Shown in pieces: positions 53,099 through 64,000 of a DNA stretch of 64,000 nucleotides. The translations under genes were made by a program, and so were the position numbers. The stretch covers positions 15,952,750 to 16,016,749 of the forward strand of contig CM076660.1 of the NCBI GenBank assembly GCA_038496675.1. Reading direction: 5' to 3'. The stretch comes from Rachycentron canadum (Eukaryota; Chordata; Actinopteri; Carangiformes; Rachycentridae). The notes under the pieces are model-generated. The model saw only the letters and a program-made list of their open reading frames with translations. It was not told where the DNA came from and searched no databases. Each line of letters starts with the position of its first letter. Position 1 is the stretch's first letter.

Positions 53099-53147
53099 CT
53101 CTATGCCTGTTAGTAGTCTTATCAAACATAAGCATGGCATCATCAAC
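53099..53147 (-). CDS. msi2: msi2 exon: RRM2 middle segment (49 nt)
   Basis: Reading the minus strand, the acceptor ttccAG is followed by 49 nt encoding VDDAMLMFDKTTNRHR plus one base, then the donor GTAAGT. The encoded peptide is the loop and beta-2 part of Musashi RRM2, just before RNP1. It matches the family sequence VEDAMLMFDKTTNRHR with one E-to-D change. The exon begins in phase 0 (GTT) and ends with one spare G, which joins GA of the next exon to make the glycine of RNP1. The preceding exon (end of the IFVGGLS... segment, RNP2) was not found up to 64000. A (TG)22 tract, in the sense strand, lies about 215 nt downstream of the donor. The exon is unusually isolated, with 35.8 kb of intron after it and more than 10.8 kb before it. 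Confidence 0.95.
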
Positions 53148-56115
53148 CTGGAAGACACAAGAGAAGTTCTGACATGAGCTTAATCTTTTCAGCAAGTACT
53201 TCACATAATTTTCTCCCCCCTTGAATCACATCTCTTCTACTCTCTGTAATTACTCTTAGAATATATATTCTCGCTGATTTCTTTCCAAGCACCTCTCTCC
53301 CACATAATCATTCTGCGGTCACAGGATTATTGTCAGGTTACCATTTTCATACCTGACTGTAGTTTTAATAGTGACTTTCAGCAATCTCAGTGGTTTTTAC
53401 TCATTGTCTGGATTAAATGTGGCAGAGGTGTGAATGGAAGAGGCAATAGGAGAGAAAATTAATAATAATGACAAGTAGTGGGATAAAAAAATAAATAAAT
53501 AAATAAAAATGGAGAAATGTGTGGACAATATGTTTATTTTGATTAACACAGATATCTGGTCTTGGGGAAAGTGACGGATAGACACATAACACTAAGTGGG
53601 CATGAGAAAAAGAAGGGATCCTTCCTCATCTCACAGCGGCAGCAGCATCCCAGATAGTATCATCCCTCATCATGTCCAATAAAGCCACACACACAGACCG
53701 ACAACATTTTTTCCTCACACATCCCTGAAAAACAGATCTCTAGACACACTCTGCTTCCTATAACTCTGAAGAAATCTTTAAAAAACAGAGCAAGGCACGC
53801 TCATTTAGCCTGTGATTCTGTCTTGTGAGAAATATAAAAAGGACAGAGGAGTAGAGAGCATCAGCAGACAGACACAAAGAGGGAACACTATGCACCATTT
53901 GCTCCCTGGTTATGGTCTCTAGGTAAGTGCGACTGTGTACCAAGGAGGCTTGATACTGTGTTGCGAGGGGGTGGTTGGGGGGTGCGCACACATGCATTCG
54001 TCTGTGTTTTTCAAGGGAGGGTGACAAAGCTTCGGGAGGAGATATCAAGAGACAAGAATAGGGGTCTCACTCAAGCCGAACTGTCTGATTGGATAAAGAG
54101 AAGTGCCTGGCAGCCAGGCAGACTAGTGCTGGCACACTGTTCACGCCACCCTCTTGCCACACATTTGGCACACAAGACGTTGGCACAGCTTGTAGGACCC
54201 GGTTACTCATTGCACGGCTCACAGGCCACATGCTGCACTCAGGCACTTTATGTGCACCGCCCCAAAATATTTCTAAATTGCCAAAAATATCTGGCAACAC
54301 TCATATGGATTTGAAGTAACCTCTATACACAGCATACCTAGACTGACCATGTTTAAGTCACTCAATATTATGAACCAAGTATTTCACTTCTTGTACACAT
54401 AACTCGGCACCTGAAGTGGGTGGGGAACCAGAGCCTACAGGTGGATGCTGGGGCAGAGTTAAGCACAAAACCTTATTATAAAGGCTATAGAAAGGATATG
54501 TGTTGCAGTGAGTAGAGTGTGTCAAGTGTAAATAAGCTATGCAAATAGTTTTTTAACAGGAAGGGACTACTTCATCAACTGTCTTGAATAAACACTGAAA
54601 CTATAAGCATCACTCTCTCATGTGTACACTAGGAGGAAGAAGTAAGGCAGGCACTATGTGTGAGGTTTACCAGTGACAATCAGAAGGCGAAACAGAAATT
54701 AATTAATTAATTAAAAGTGTGAAAATAAATTCACTAGCCCTACAACTGTGGCACTGTAGCTTGAACTTTTGCAAAACCACTAACATAGTCGTTAATTTCC
54801 CCCAAACTGTTTTGTCTTGACACAGCAGACAAAAAAAAAAAGTAGAAAAAGTAATGAAGTTTGCTGTGTCTATGAAAAATGTGCTATCTGATGACTGTAT
54901 GCTGGGAAAACGTATAAAAGTGGTGTTCAAATAAACAGCTGCCAAGCAATATCACCTGCAGCAAAGGTTTTATAAAGAGACATTTATAATATCAGGTAAC
55001 CTAACCTCTATCTCATGCCAGGCCATCTAATGAAAATCACATTAAAGTGACAGGAAGTAGGATAACTGGAATTTGTGGTGCAGCGGGTTGTGATTTCATT
55101 GCCTCGGTACGAAGAAAAAAGAGAAACTTTTGGATTGTTTTTCTGCAGTACAGTAACTCCACTGTCACATTCAGTACCGAGCCAGATAATTACACTGTCC
55201 TGGAGTTAAATGTGAGAAAACTTTCATTCAAATTTTCTCTCTCTTTTTTTTTTTTTTGGCTAGAATTCAGCTTATAACATCAGAGACAGTTTATAATGTC
55301 TCCACAGTGTGAAAGCGTCACTGCGGAGCAAAGATGGAATGGCATGTTTACCAACTATGGTGAACATTTAATTTGACAAGTGTGGCTGACAGCTCGTGAT
55401 CACTTAGACGGGAGACAGAAATATATAGCATTCGCCTTCTATCATCTAATATAAGTAATACTGAAACAGCCAGATGAGTCTGTAAACAGCAGAACTTGAG
55501 ACTAGATGGGCAGCAGTGAATATTTTGTTTTCTTCAACAATTATTGATAGGTAATGTAGAAATGTAAAATAATACTGTACCCACAAGCACTTACAAAAAT
55601 TACGACTGAACAGGACTATTTGCGACCTCTGTGCTATATGTATAACATTTCTTTTGTGAGGTAGGTAACAATAAACACAGATTTGTTCTTGCTGCTATCA
55701 AAGTAAACAAATGATCTACCGTCGACATAAAATCTGACTGGTTTGCATTATGGAAACAGCCCACAGTATCGTTACCCATCAGCCGCTACGAGTCCTTCAT
55801 GCAACATGACATTCAAATATCTGTACTCTGTTATTGCTACTGTAAAGCCATTTACAGCCTGACAGCAGAAAGACTGCTACTTTGTAAAATGAAGTGAGGT
55901 CTATTAATGGAAGTGTATTATATAAATGTGTGAACTGTGTTGTTGTGACATTATTAGTGGAGGACCATCCTGTCAGTGAGACCCATACAACAAAGAACAC
56001 AGATTCACAGTAAAGCACTGATGGGTACTTTAACAAAGAATGTGCACATCATGTGAGGGTCACACTCCAGCAGGTCATACAATACAGCCCCCCCCCACTT
56101 CCTCTGTCACTCGCA

Positions 56116-56120
<5 letters not shown>

Positions 56121-56171
<51 letters not shown>
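56121..56171. repeat. (TC)25 microsatellite
   Basis: Perfect TC array of about 51 bp preceded by a short C run (about 56090-56097). Confidence 0.96.
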
Positions 56172-56174
<3 letters not shown>

Positions 56175-58155
56175 ACTTGCAGAGTCTATAGAACCATCTC
56201 CCGTGCTTCAGGGCTTTTCAATGTAGTTATTCAAGCAGAACACAACTGTGTGCCTCCATCTGATAGAAGGTTAAGGACCTCTTCACTGCTCACAAAAAAG
56301 CCCACCACACAGAGGTGAAGCCAGGCTCACCTCAGGGAAGAAATCTTTCTCTGTCCTCCTCCTCCTCCTCCTTTTTCACTCTTCCTTTTCTCCTGGCTTG
56401 GTGAAAAGAAAGGTTCAAAGGATAATGGCTGTCTTATCACTATGTAAAAGGGGAATGGGAACTCCAGCGAAGTGCCTGGCCTTTTGTGACAATGAAGAAA
56501 AGAGCAAAAGTCTATTTCACTGTGGTATATGCACTGGAACAGTCCATGACCACTTAAAAAGAGAAGGCTGGTAGAAGACAGTTGGGGGGCAGAAGGCCGG
56601 GCAGCTCTTTAACTAAACCTGCAGCAAACACATCTGAACCAAATAACCTGTTCCTTAAAAAAAGAGCTGACAGGAGTGCATTAGGTATGTGAATTATGGG
56701 CTTTTGGAAAACTTTTACTTTTATTCAAAATTCAGAACGAAGTCATGTGACCCTTTTTTGTTTTGATCCCATTGTGTAAATCACAATTTGATTCAGTGGG
56801 TATTAGCTCAAATTGTAAATCCATGAAATAAACGTGCGTGAGACTATGCTCACTGTTCCGCAAGGTGAAAAAAAAAAAAAATGAAGAAATCCTTTGTTTT
56901 GGAAACATTAATGAAACAAAACAAGACAAATATTTTACACTTTTAAGCAGCACTGACCTCACATATTAGTGCCAACAGTAACAGTGGTAGCAGTGAAAGT
57001 AGTAACAGTGACAGTGGCAGTAGAAGTGGTGGTGGAATACCAATTTAACTTTGCAGTAAGGCTGTGAAAGTGGGTGGGTGTGTAAGTGAAGAGAAATAGT
57101 TTGAGTGGAAAGGCTGAATGAGTACGATTTAGAGATTATCACTTGTTAGTTTTTGGTATCCAGTTAGTTCATTTTATTGATTGTGTTGTAAGGTTTTATT
57201 CTTTTTAGTGTGTGGTCACATCATCACTAATGCTAGAAGAGGTAGCAGCAAATTCTCTTTATTTCACTGATCTACTGCCAAAGCACAGACACTAGATCAG
57301 TTGTAGATAATTTTTTCATACTTTTGGAATTTATTCATAGTGCACATTTGTTCAATATGTAGATGATGATCTCCTATATATGGAACGTGTCCTCCAAGCA
57401 GAGTATAGACAAAAACAACAATGCACCCATGGTGTCCTCAGTGGTCCGTTTACCTGTCCTCGAGCCAGTATAACTGAGGCCTTAAGCGCAGCTTGTTTTC
57501 TTTTGCGTACTGTGAGTTTGTAAGCTAAAAACCTGCCATTCAGTTATTGAGCTACAACTGCTCCCAGTGTGCGTGATAGTAGAAAGCTATATATATGTTA
57601 AAAAAAATATATATATATACCAATACCATATCGCCATTTCAATAAAATGCTGAAACTCTTCAAAAGATAAATAGTTTGATTTAAAGTAGTTTTAAAGAAT
57701 TTTAACATAGGTGCACTGACACATCCCACTTTACTTCCCAGTTCATACGAGGTTGTGTATGGTACAACATATGACTATATTTGAGAGTAAGGGAGATGAG
57801 GGGCATATGTCACATGATCCCAGATGAACACTTTAACACTGATTAAACACATTTGTGCATTTATCTTCCATGTGCTTGTGCCACGGGTGATGTGGTACCT
57901 GATTTTAAAGTGAGAACATGATGAAACTCAATAAAATGTGAGTTTCACAGGTAGTGCAGATAAATAAAAAAACAAAAACTGTGTTAATCAGTCAACTTAG
58001 GAGGTGAAGCTTTATATCACTCTACCCTAACACCCTGGGATAAACGACTTCTGTTCCTGTCATATACCATGAGAGTAAACTCCACACCAGGTGCAACCTC
58101 CTCGTCTGTATCAATCTATATGTTTGAGTAACCTCAGAAAAATACATGATAATTC

Positions 58156-58171
58156 AAAAAAAAAAAAAAAA
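58156..58171. repeat. Poly-A run (A)16
   Basis: Homopolymer on the plus strand; no adjacent element recognised. Confidence 0.9.
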
Positions 58172-58631
58172 GACTCAAAGAGACCACTGAATGATGAATT
58201 ATGTATCAAAGGACAAAGGCATCAATAAAGGCTAATGTGCTCTGTTTTTGGACAGGAAAACAGCAGAGGTGCCAGGTGACAGGGAGAGATTTAAGAGCCC
58301 TGGAAATGAATTATGACAGCGATTTAGATAGGTGTCAAATGCACATTTACATTCAGTCCATGGCTGAAGGCTAGCAGAGGAGCTTTCCTGCAATTTGGGG
58401 GTGACACTGATATAGATCATATCTGATGCCAAAGGAATGGAGACGTGAGCCACAGATAGTGGCCTGGGACTGGTTGTGGCCACCCTTTTGTTGAGGCGTT
58501 GGGTCCTGTTTTTGAGGGGGTTTTGTGTTCGGTGCACAGAGATTTCTTTCCTGCCTTTATCCATTACACTTACTCAGGACATCGCATTTACTCCAGTGGA
58601 AAGATATGTGTTTGTGTGTGTGTGTGAGCAT

Positions 58632-58633
<2 letters not shown>

Positions 58634-58683
<50 letters not shown>
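58634..58683. repeat. (GT)25 microsatellite
   Basis: Perfect GT array of 50 bp with interrupted GT units on its left flank from about 58609. Confidence 0.96.
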
Positions 58684-58684
<1 letters not shown>

Positions 58685-59573
58685 TGTGTAATCATCAATT
58701 TTGGTGTCCAATTTGGTGTCAAGGATTACTGGAATTTGTGCTCAAACTGCCAACACTAAGACACAGTCTGTGGTATTTGCATGACTTCACCAAGTAATGC
58801 TTAAAAGAGCAGATCATTTTGAAAATTTTACAAACTGCTTTTGACAATATGTGGGTAATTCAACTTAAACAAATCCTCATGTATAAATACCTCAAGCAAA
58901 AAAATTGCTTATTTTTATTTTTAATTCAAGATACATGACTGTGGCTCGAATTACTGTCATCCAAAATACAATTATGACACAAACTGACACAGGTTGGTGG
59001 ATGAAAAAGCTCTGCTCTACTAAAATGATAATATCACAGTTAACAGTTTATTCATCTTAATATTCTGTAGTGCACAACTGGAGCATATCTACAACATTAA
59101 CGTCCATCATTGTGCTCAGGCAGGCTGACACTTGTTTAAACTGAATATCAAGGAGCAGGATTGCTCATGCTGATTAACATCTTGTTCATTTAGCTGTCCA
59201 GTCAATAGACTCATTAGACTTCCCCCTTCAAAATGTGACTTCAATATGATATATAAAAGCAATAACCAGACAGATGTAAATTGTCTGGGATTGAGCCAGC
59301 AGCTGGTGCTTGAGGAATCCTGCCAAGTATCTAGATGGACAACATATAGAAAACCTGCAGTAGGAAGACTTCCTATAATTTTATTCTATTTTTAAAAATC
59401 CAAATTTACTTGTGGGATCCCGCATCATTTAGAGGAGCTCTTTGCCTATAAATAATAATAATATACACCTCAATATTGGCAGGTACATCAGAAATGATTA
59501 TCTATTGGCACAACCCAAACTTCAAGAGTCACAATAAATACAGGTCACATGAGCCACTCCAATCTGATGTACT

Positions 59574-59574
<1 letters not shown>

Positions 59575-59604
<30 letters not shown>
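59575..59604. repeat. Poly-A run (A)30
   Basis: The longest homopolymer in the window, directly in front of a SINE-like sequence; possibly the tail of an older retroposon. Confidence 0.9.
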
Positions 59605-59609
<5 letters not shown>

Positions 59610-59825
59610 TCTCGAGTCGAGAGACCACTGTTTAACTGAAGGATCCAGTTTTAAGTCCCCTTGTTGGCAAGCAACAGTTTTCTTTAAGTGTCCGTGAGCA
59701 AGAGACTGAATCCCTGCCTTCTTCAGGGGCAGTTGCCTGAAGTTGAACCTGCACCACATCTTTACTGCGGAAGGGGTAAAAAAAATCCTACAGGGATCAA
59801 TGAAGTATCACATTATTATTATCAT
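59600..59825 (+). mobile_element. SINE-like retroposon copy, degraded
   Basis: Downstream of a 30-A run (59575-59604) the plus strand has GGATCCAGTTTTAAGTCCCC (near 59641), which resembles an RNA polymerase III B box (GGTTCAANTCC). Then come the stretches ttaagtgtccgtgagcaaga and gttgcctgaagttgaacctg, then tcctacagggatcaatgaag ending at tatcacattattattatc. The ending (gggatcaataaagtat plus a short ATT repeat) is typical of tRNA-derived SINEs and their partner LINEs in fish. The B box is diverged and the A box uncertain, so the copy is probably dead. It is inserted opposite to msi2. The A run in front may be the tail of another insertion. Confidence 0.55.
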
Positions 59826-60584
59826 TACCATTATGACAGATAAGGGTCACAGTCAAGGAGAAAACTCAGCTGGCACTGCCCCTTTATCAACACTCCCTTT
59901 GCAGTGTGGAGCATCTAATATTCTGTTACAATGATGGCAATTAACAGAGAAATGATAGCGACCCAGTGACAATGGACAAATTTGTGACAACCCTTTCAAT
60001 TGTTCTTTTGTAGAGGAAATCTATATCATTGTCTGGGAACGTTGAGCTGCAATGTGCTGCATCCACGCTTGAGCGCTTTTACAAGTGGTGGTTTAACGAG
60101 GAGCAGAGGGCAAAATTTTAGCTCCCTATAAGCTCTTCCAATTACACACGATGGCAAAAGGGACACTGTTCTTAAGTGTGAGCTGAGATGGACGAGCTGT
60201 TTTTTCAGTCCCACGGCAGAGGCAGCTACTTTTAATCTGGAACACAACCTCTTTCTTTCCCAAAAGGAATATTCCTTATTATAATGGATGAGTGGCAACC
60301 CTCAGCAGAACTGATAAAAATGCACGGCTGGAGTGCAAATGTAACACACACATACGCGTCCCTCTCTCACACACACACACACACACAAAAAAAGCAAAGT
60401 GATGTAGGGTGAAGAGGCGCTTGTCTGCTGTCTACTCTGTCAACCTCATTTTTTTTCTTACAGTAAATATGTCTGTTTTGTTGTTTGTACCAGAAAAAAA
60501 ACAGCTTCTTCTAATTTATCATTTATCATTTTTCAAATAATGACAATTTGCGTTCTGACTTAAAAAACAATGTCATATTTTCTA

Positions 60585-60599
60585 TTTTTTTTTTTTTTT
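60585..60599. repeat. Poly-T run (T)15
   Basis: Homopolymer on the plus strand in AT-rich sequence. Confidence 0.9.
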
Positions 60600-63153
60600 G
60601 GACTGTTAATAGTATAGATGAAGAGATACGAAACAAAAAGAGCCACAAGGACAATATCTAATTTCAATTAATAATAGACAATCACAAATTTGAGGAATAA
60701 TTAAGGGATCTTGCATGTCATATATTGTATATGATTATACTATAAATGACACCCACTGTATGGGAATGATCTGAGAGGGTTCATGTACACAGTTCATCTA
60801 TTTTTTATACATAATTATCAAAAACTGATAGTGACAGAAAAATGTGTTTTTCAAGTGTTTTTCAGCAGTCATCCGACAGAAATTATTGTGTATGTAATTA
60901 TTAATGATATACACCACGGGCTGAATGTCAACACTTATTCCAGTAACTTTCCTTCATGTTGACATTAACAAAACGGCTTGAGAGGAACACTTGAGAAAGA
61001 CAATTCCTCATATCTGTCAGGATTACATATTTATGAGGTCCCCAGCTCAGCATCCAAGGAGGTCGCTATGGTGATACAAACTGATGTATATTCTAACGAT
61101 GAACTTTGTGTGTCAAAGAATGCCTCAGAGCATTGTTGAAATGGTTAGTACTGATCCCACCAGGCAGCTCTGTGCAGCTTTCAGATCAGCAAATACACAA
61201 TTAAAAAGGCAGTCATGCTGAGGCCACTCTAATCAATGTACTGTTACAAAGAAATGTAATGAAAGGATGATGGAGTGATGCCTTCAGGACGCTGCTACAT
61301 TGTTAGGGCAGACCGTAACACTGTTGTGGCAAAACAATATTTTATTAGCACATCTCTTGTGCTGGCCAAGCTGCCAGCCTCAAAACCAAAAAGCAGTAAA
61401 TAAATGAATACTATTCACTTGTAAACAAACCTTATTTCTGGGAATTACCATTTTATGTCTGCTACACTCTTAAGTAATGCCAATCATGCTTCAAAGAAAT
61501 GTAATACTGTCATACATAGAGTCTTGTTTACCTTACATTTTCTTATCTCTCTGTAAGATGACAATTAAGGTTGATTCTATCTGGTTCTGTCCTTCAAATC
61601 ACCCATTGGTATTACACAGCATATTGTATAATTTGAGAAGCCTGAGCCTTTCATATAGCATAAAAGCCAGCTGAAGACAGCCTTGCAACTAGGCTTGGAG
61701 GTGATGTAAAGCTCATTAAAAACCACCACTTTGACCCTTTCATGCAAAACAGGAAATCATCTGTAAGGTTCTTCCTTCCTATATGAATGCGACTTCAGTA
61801 CGTTGCGGTGTCTGGGCTTGTGTTTGGCCTCACAGAGGCATGTCCACACAGTTGAGCTCAGTATGCTTGAGGAAGTAGGCCTTGGTCTCGTCCATCAATC
61901 CGCCTGTCTTCCTTTGCCAAGCTGCAGGGAACTACCCATTATGGAGTCATTTTATTAATAGGGCTCCTTTCCTCTCCGCCACACTCTTGCAGAGTGCCTC
62001 CTCATTCTGTCAGAATGGAGTATGCCTGCAAGCTACCTCCATGAAACTGCTGCACCAGGGCCCTTCCTCATTCTCCCACGTGAAAGCACAGGCTGGGAAA
62101 TATTGTGCTTTCAAGCTAAAATAGTATTTGGAGAGGTGAGCAATCCCTAAGCCCTAGAGCAAACAGTTTAACATTGAGGAGTTATTTAAAATGATGTCCT
62201 TCCTCCTGGAAAGCCAATCAGATTTCTCGTTTAGTAGACACACACGCTCACACAGAAACACACACAAATACACATTAAACACGTCTTACACAACTGCCCC
62301 TTCTTCCTTCCTTGTTAATGTAAATATAGCTGCAAGCAGCCATGACTGGAGGCCAGGAAGAGGTCAGAGGATACATTGAACTGTTTGGTGAGTGTGTGAA
62401 AACACAACGGTGAGGGTGTGAAGGAGGGCCGGCACACGGCTTGTTTAAATGGCCGAATGGGTTGAACATGTCAGGAGGAACGAAAGATTACACTGGAATA
62501 GTCAACACAGGGTTTCATACGACACAAATAATTGCCCTTTTAATACTCAATAATTCATTAACCTCAAATAATACCCAAAGATTATGTTGTGATTATTAGG
62601 AATTAAATTATTCTTACAGTTAAGAAGTATTTTACTATCTCCTGCTTTTTGGTGACGCTTCCTCGGTTTGCAATCCTAAGCAATGAAAGTGAAGGGATCA
62701 TTTCTGTGGACTGACACATTAAGGTCTTCAAGAAGCGCTTCAGATACATATCCCAATCATTTTGAGACGTAAAGTAGCCCTCTTAGAATCTATTAAAAAC
62801 TGTTCCTACACAGAATCAATTGCTAGTTTAATTATTCCTACCCGCTTGCTCCGAGTAAGGCCAACTCAGTATTTATAAGCTTTCCAAATTTTAACTCTAT
62901 ACTCAAAATCAACATGCAGAAAATAAGCGTTGTGGGTGAGTCAGTGATATGCCTCAGTGATTCACTGAAAAACTGTCTTAGAAAGTTTTTTAGTTCTCTC
63001 TCAGACTCACGCATCCACCCACCTATCCATCTTTTAGTCATCATTTAATTGTCTGCATAGAGTGAGGTGAAAGGAATACTAATAACAATGAGACACTGGT
63101 GTTAATACTATATATTAAGACTATCAGTGATAACACTATATTAATACTAACTG

Positions 63154-63184
<31 letters not shown>

Positions 63185-63192
63185 AATAATAA
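63154..63192. repeat. Palindromic trinucleotide repeat (TAT)n(TAA)n
   Basis: About nine TAT units followed directly by about four TAA units, which are reverse complements of part of the left array; self-pairing is possible. Confidence 0.9.
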
Positions 63193-63639
63193 CTAATACT
63201 TGTACTACTACGTATAATAAATTGGGCTTTTACTTTTTTCCACATAAATTTTACTTGTGAAATAGGATATTAAATATATTAGATTGAATAATATTTTGGT
63301 GACATGGTTTTTGAAATTGATCGCTTCATCATACCCAGTAATTTCCAGGAGGCACTCGCTAATAATGCTGCATGTAGCAAGCATCAGGGAAAGCAATGCA
63401 GCTTCAGCAAACATGGAACATTTCAGTCACACAATAGGAGGAACGAGCAAACATGTTCAGATTCAATCAGCTTATTAATGAAACGAGAAGTCTCTGCCCT
63501 GCATAGTAAAATACAGACATGCCGTTGTGGAAAGCTGGCTTAACTGAGCTTTCTCTTCCTCAAAATCAAGGAGCAACTAAGTAGAAATTAACCCCGTCTG
63601 AAAGAGAGCAAGCAATTCTCTGAGCAAAAAGTGCCTTTG

Positions 63640-63900
63640 CTCTTTTCCACATGTGAATCTAAGTGATGGCCTTGAATCGGGGAGGTCGATATCAGCTCCT
63701 TTGTTGGTGATGCGAATAGTCAGGAATGCAAAGGGCCCCTTACTGCACCTTTGCGGCTGCCTGAGCTTTAACTAAATGACACAGCTAGTAATGCCTTTGA
63801 ATAACCATCTGGAAAATAAAATTTAATAACAGACTTTCTGTATTCATGAATCAGTGAAAGCGCTCAATGACAGTATGCTCTAATGTTCACAGGTTCGATG
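63640..63900. promoter_or_regulatory. Possible conserved noncoding element near the window end
   Basis: Complex unique sequence with balanced composition and sites such as TTAACTAAATG and AATAAAATTTAATAAC. Simple repeats and chance ORFs are absent. Inference from texture only. Confidence 0.2.
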
Positions 63901-64000
63901 AACATAAATCTCTCTCAGGAGACAAGGTGTGTATTATGTACTTTGATATCAATAGGTGAACAAGAGGGATAAAATGAGCTGCTAGCTTGAGCTGAATAAC

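Larger units (their letters stand above)
1..64000 (-). other. msi2: Internal part of the Musashi-2 (msi2) gene, minus strand
   Basis: The whole window lies inside one minus-strand transcription unit: four coding exons with compatible phases sit at 53099-53147, 17255-17337, 7341-7455 and 1760-1834. Musashi-2 is a cytoplasmic RNA-binding protein with two RRMs that regulates translation of target mRNAs in stem and progenitor cells (known of the family). Only the second half of RRM2 and the first part of the C-terminal region are here, roughly 107 residues of a family protein of about 330. Introns of 5.5, 9.8 and 35.8 kb, plus two partial ones, make up over 99% of the window; Musashi-2 is known for very long introns. 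The linker wording ([12 protein letters not shown]) separates it from Musashi-1. The a or b paralogue cannot be decided from sequence alone. Confidence 0.93.
53148..64000 (-). other. msi2: msi2 intron, partial (upstream of the 49-nt exon)
   Basis: Sequence upstream of the acceptor at 53148-53149, running to the window end. The preceding exon, which should encode the RNP2 segment IFVGGLS, was not found, so this intron exceeds 10.8 kb. It contains a (TC)25 tract at 56121-56171, a (GT)25 tract at 58634-58683, A runs at 58156-58171 and 59575-59604, a SINE-like copy at about 59600-59825, a T run at 60585-60599 and an ATT/AAT palindromic repeat at 63154-63192. Stretches near 61000-61250 and 63640-63900 look complex and could be conserved noncoding elements. 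No gene is seen. Confidence 0.85.

Noticed and set aside
1..64000. CRISPR arrays, operons, phage or other prokaryotic systems
   Set aside because: The sequence is a vertebrate intron-rich gene; tandem repeats here are microsatellites without spacer structure.

Overview
The window reads as intronic DNA of a single vertebrate gene on the minus strand, almost certainly from a teleost fish. Four short exons can be identified by translation and splice sites: 53099-53147, 17255-17337, 7341-7455 and 1760-1834, in transcription order. Joined, they keep one open frame of 322 nt, about 107 codons. They encode the second half of RNA-recognition motif 2 (RRM2), including the RNP1 motif R-GFGFITF, and the start of the C-terminal linker ([45 protein letters not shown]). 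That sequence is diagnostic for Musashi RNA-binding protein 2 (MSI2). Teleosts have msi2a and msi2b, and I cannot tell which this is. The promoter, RRM1 and the start of RRM2 lie beyond position 64000. The C-terminal exons, stop codon and 3' UTR lie before position 1.

Layout from left to right: partial intron (1-1759); linker exon (1760-1834); 5.5-kb intron; end-of-RRM2/linker exon (7341-7455); 9.8-kb intron holding a degraded Tc1-like transposase fragment (about 11860-12185); RNP1 exon (17255-17337); 35.8-kb intron (17338-53098); a 49-nt RRM2 exon (53099-53147); and at least 10.8 kb of the next intron, to the window end. The large intron carries a common teleost retroelement 3' tail (about 22030-22280), a 19-bp perfect hairpin (32270-32317), a foldback MITE-like element (33160-33399) and a 0.7-kb polypurine block (about 41035-41745). 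The last intron carries a SINE-like copy (about 59600-59825).

The teleost assignment rests on the protein sequence, the frequent long CA/GT microsatellites, the Tc1-like fossil, and the fish-type retroelement tail. No bacterial genes, operons, CRISPR arrays, rRNA or tRNA genes were seen. All other open reading frames over 60 codons look like chance or low-complexity translations of intron sequence, the longest being 254 codons in polypurine DNA. I did not find an undescribed biological system. The most testable points are a (UG)32 tract 43 nt upstream of one 3' splice site, the hairpin, the foldback element, a splice-acceptor/stop/AATAAA arrangement on the opposite strand at 34570-34692, and several complex, homeodomain-site-rich stretches that may be conserved noncoding elements.
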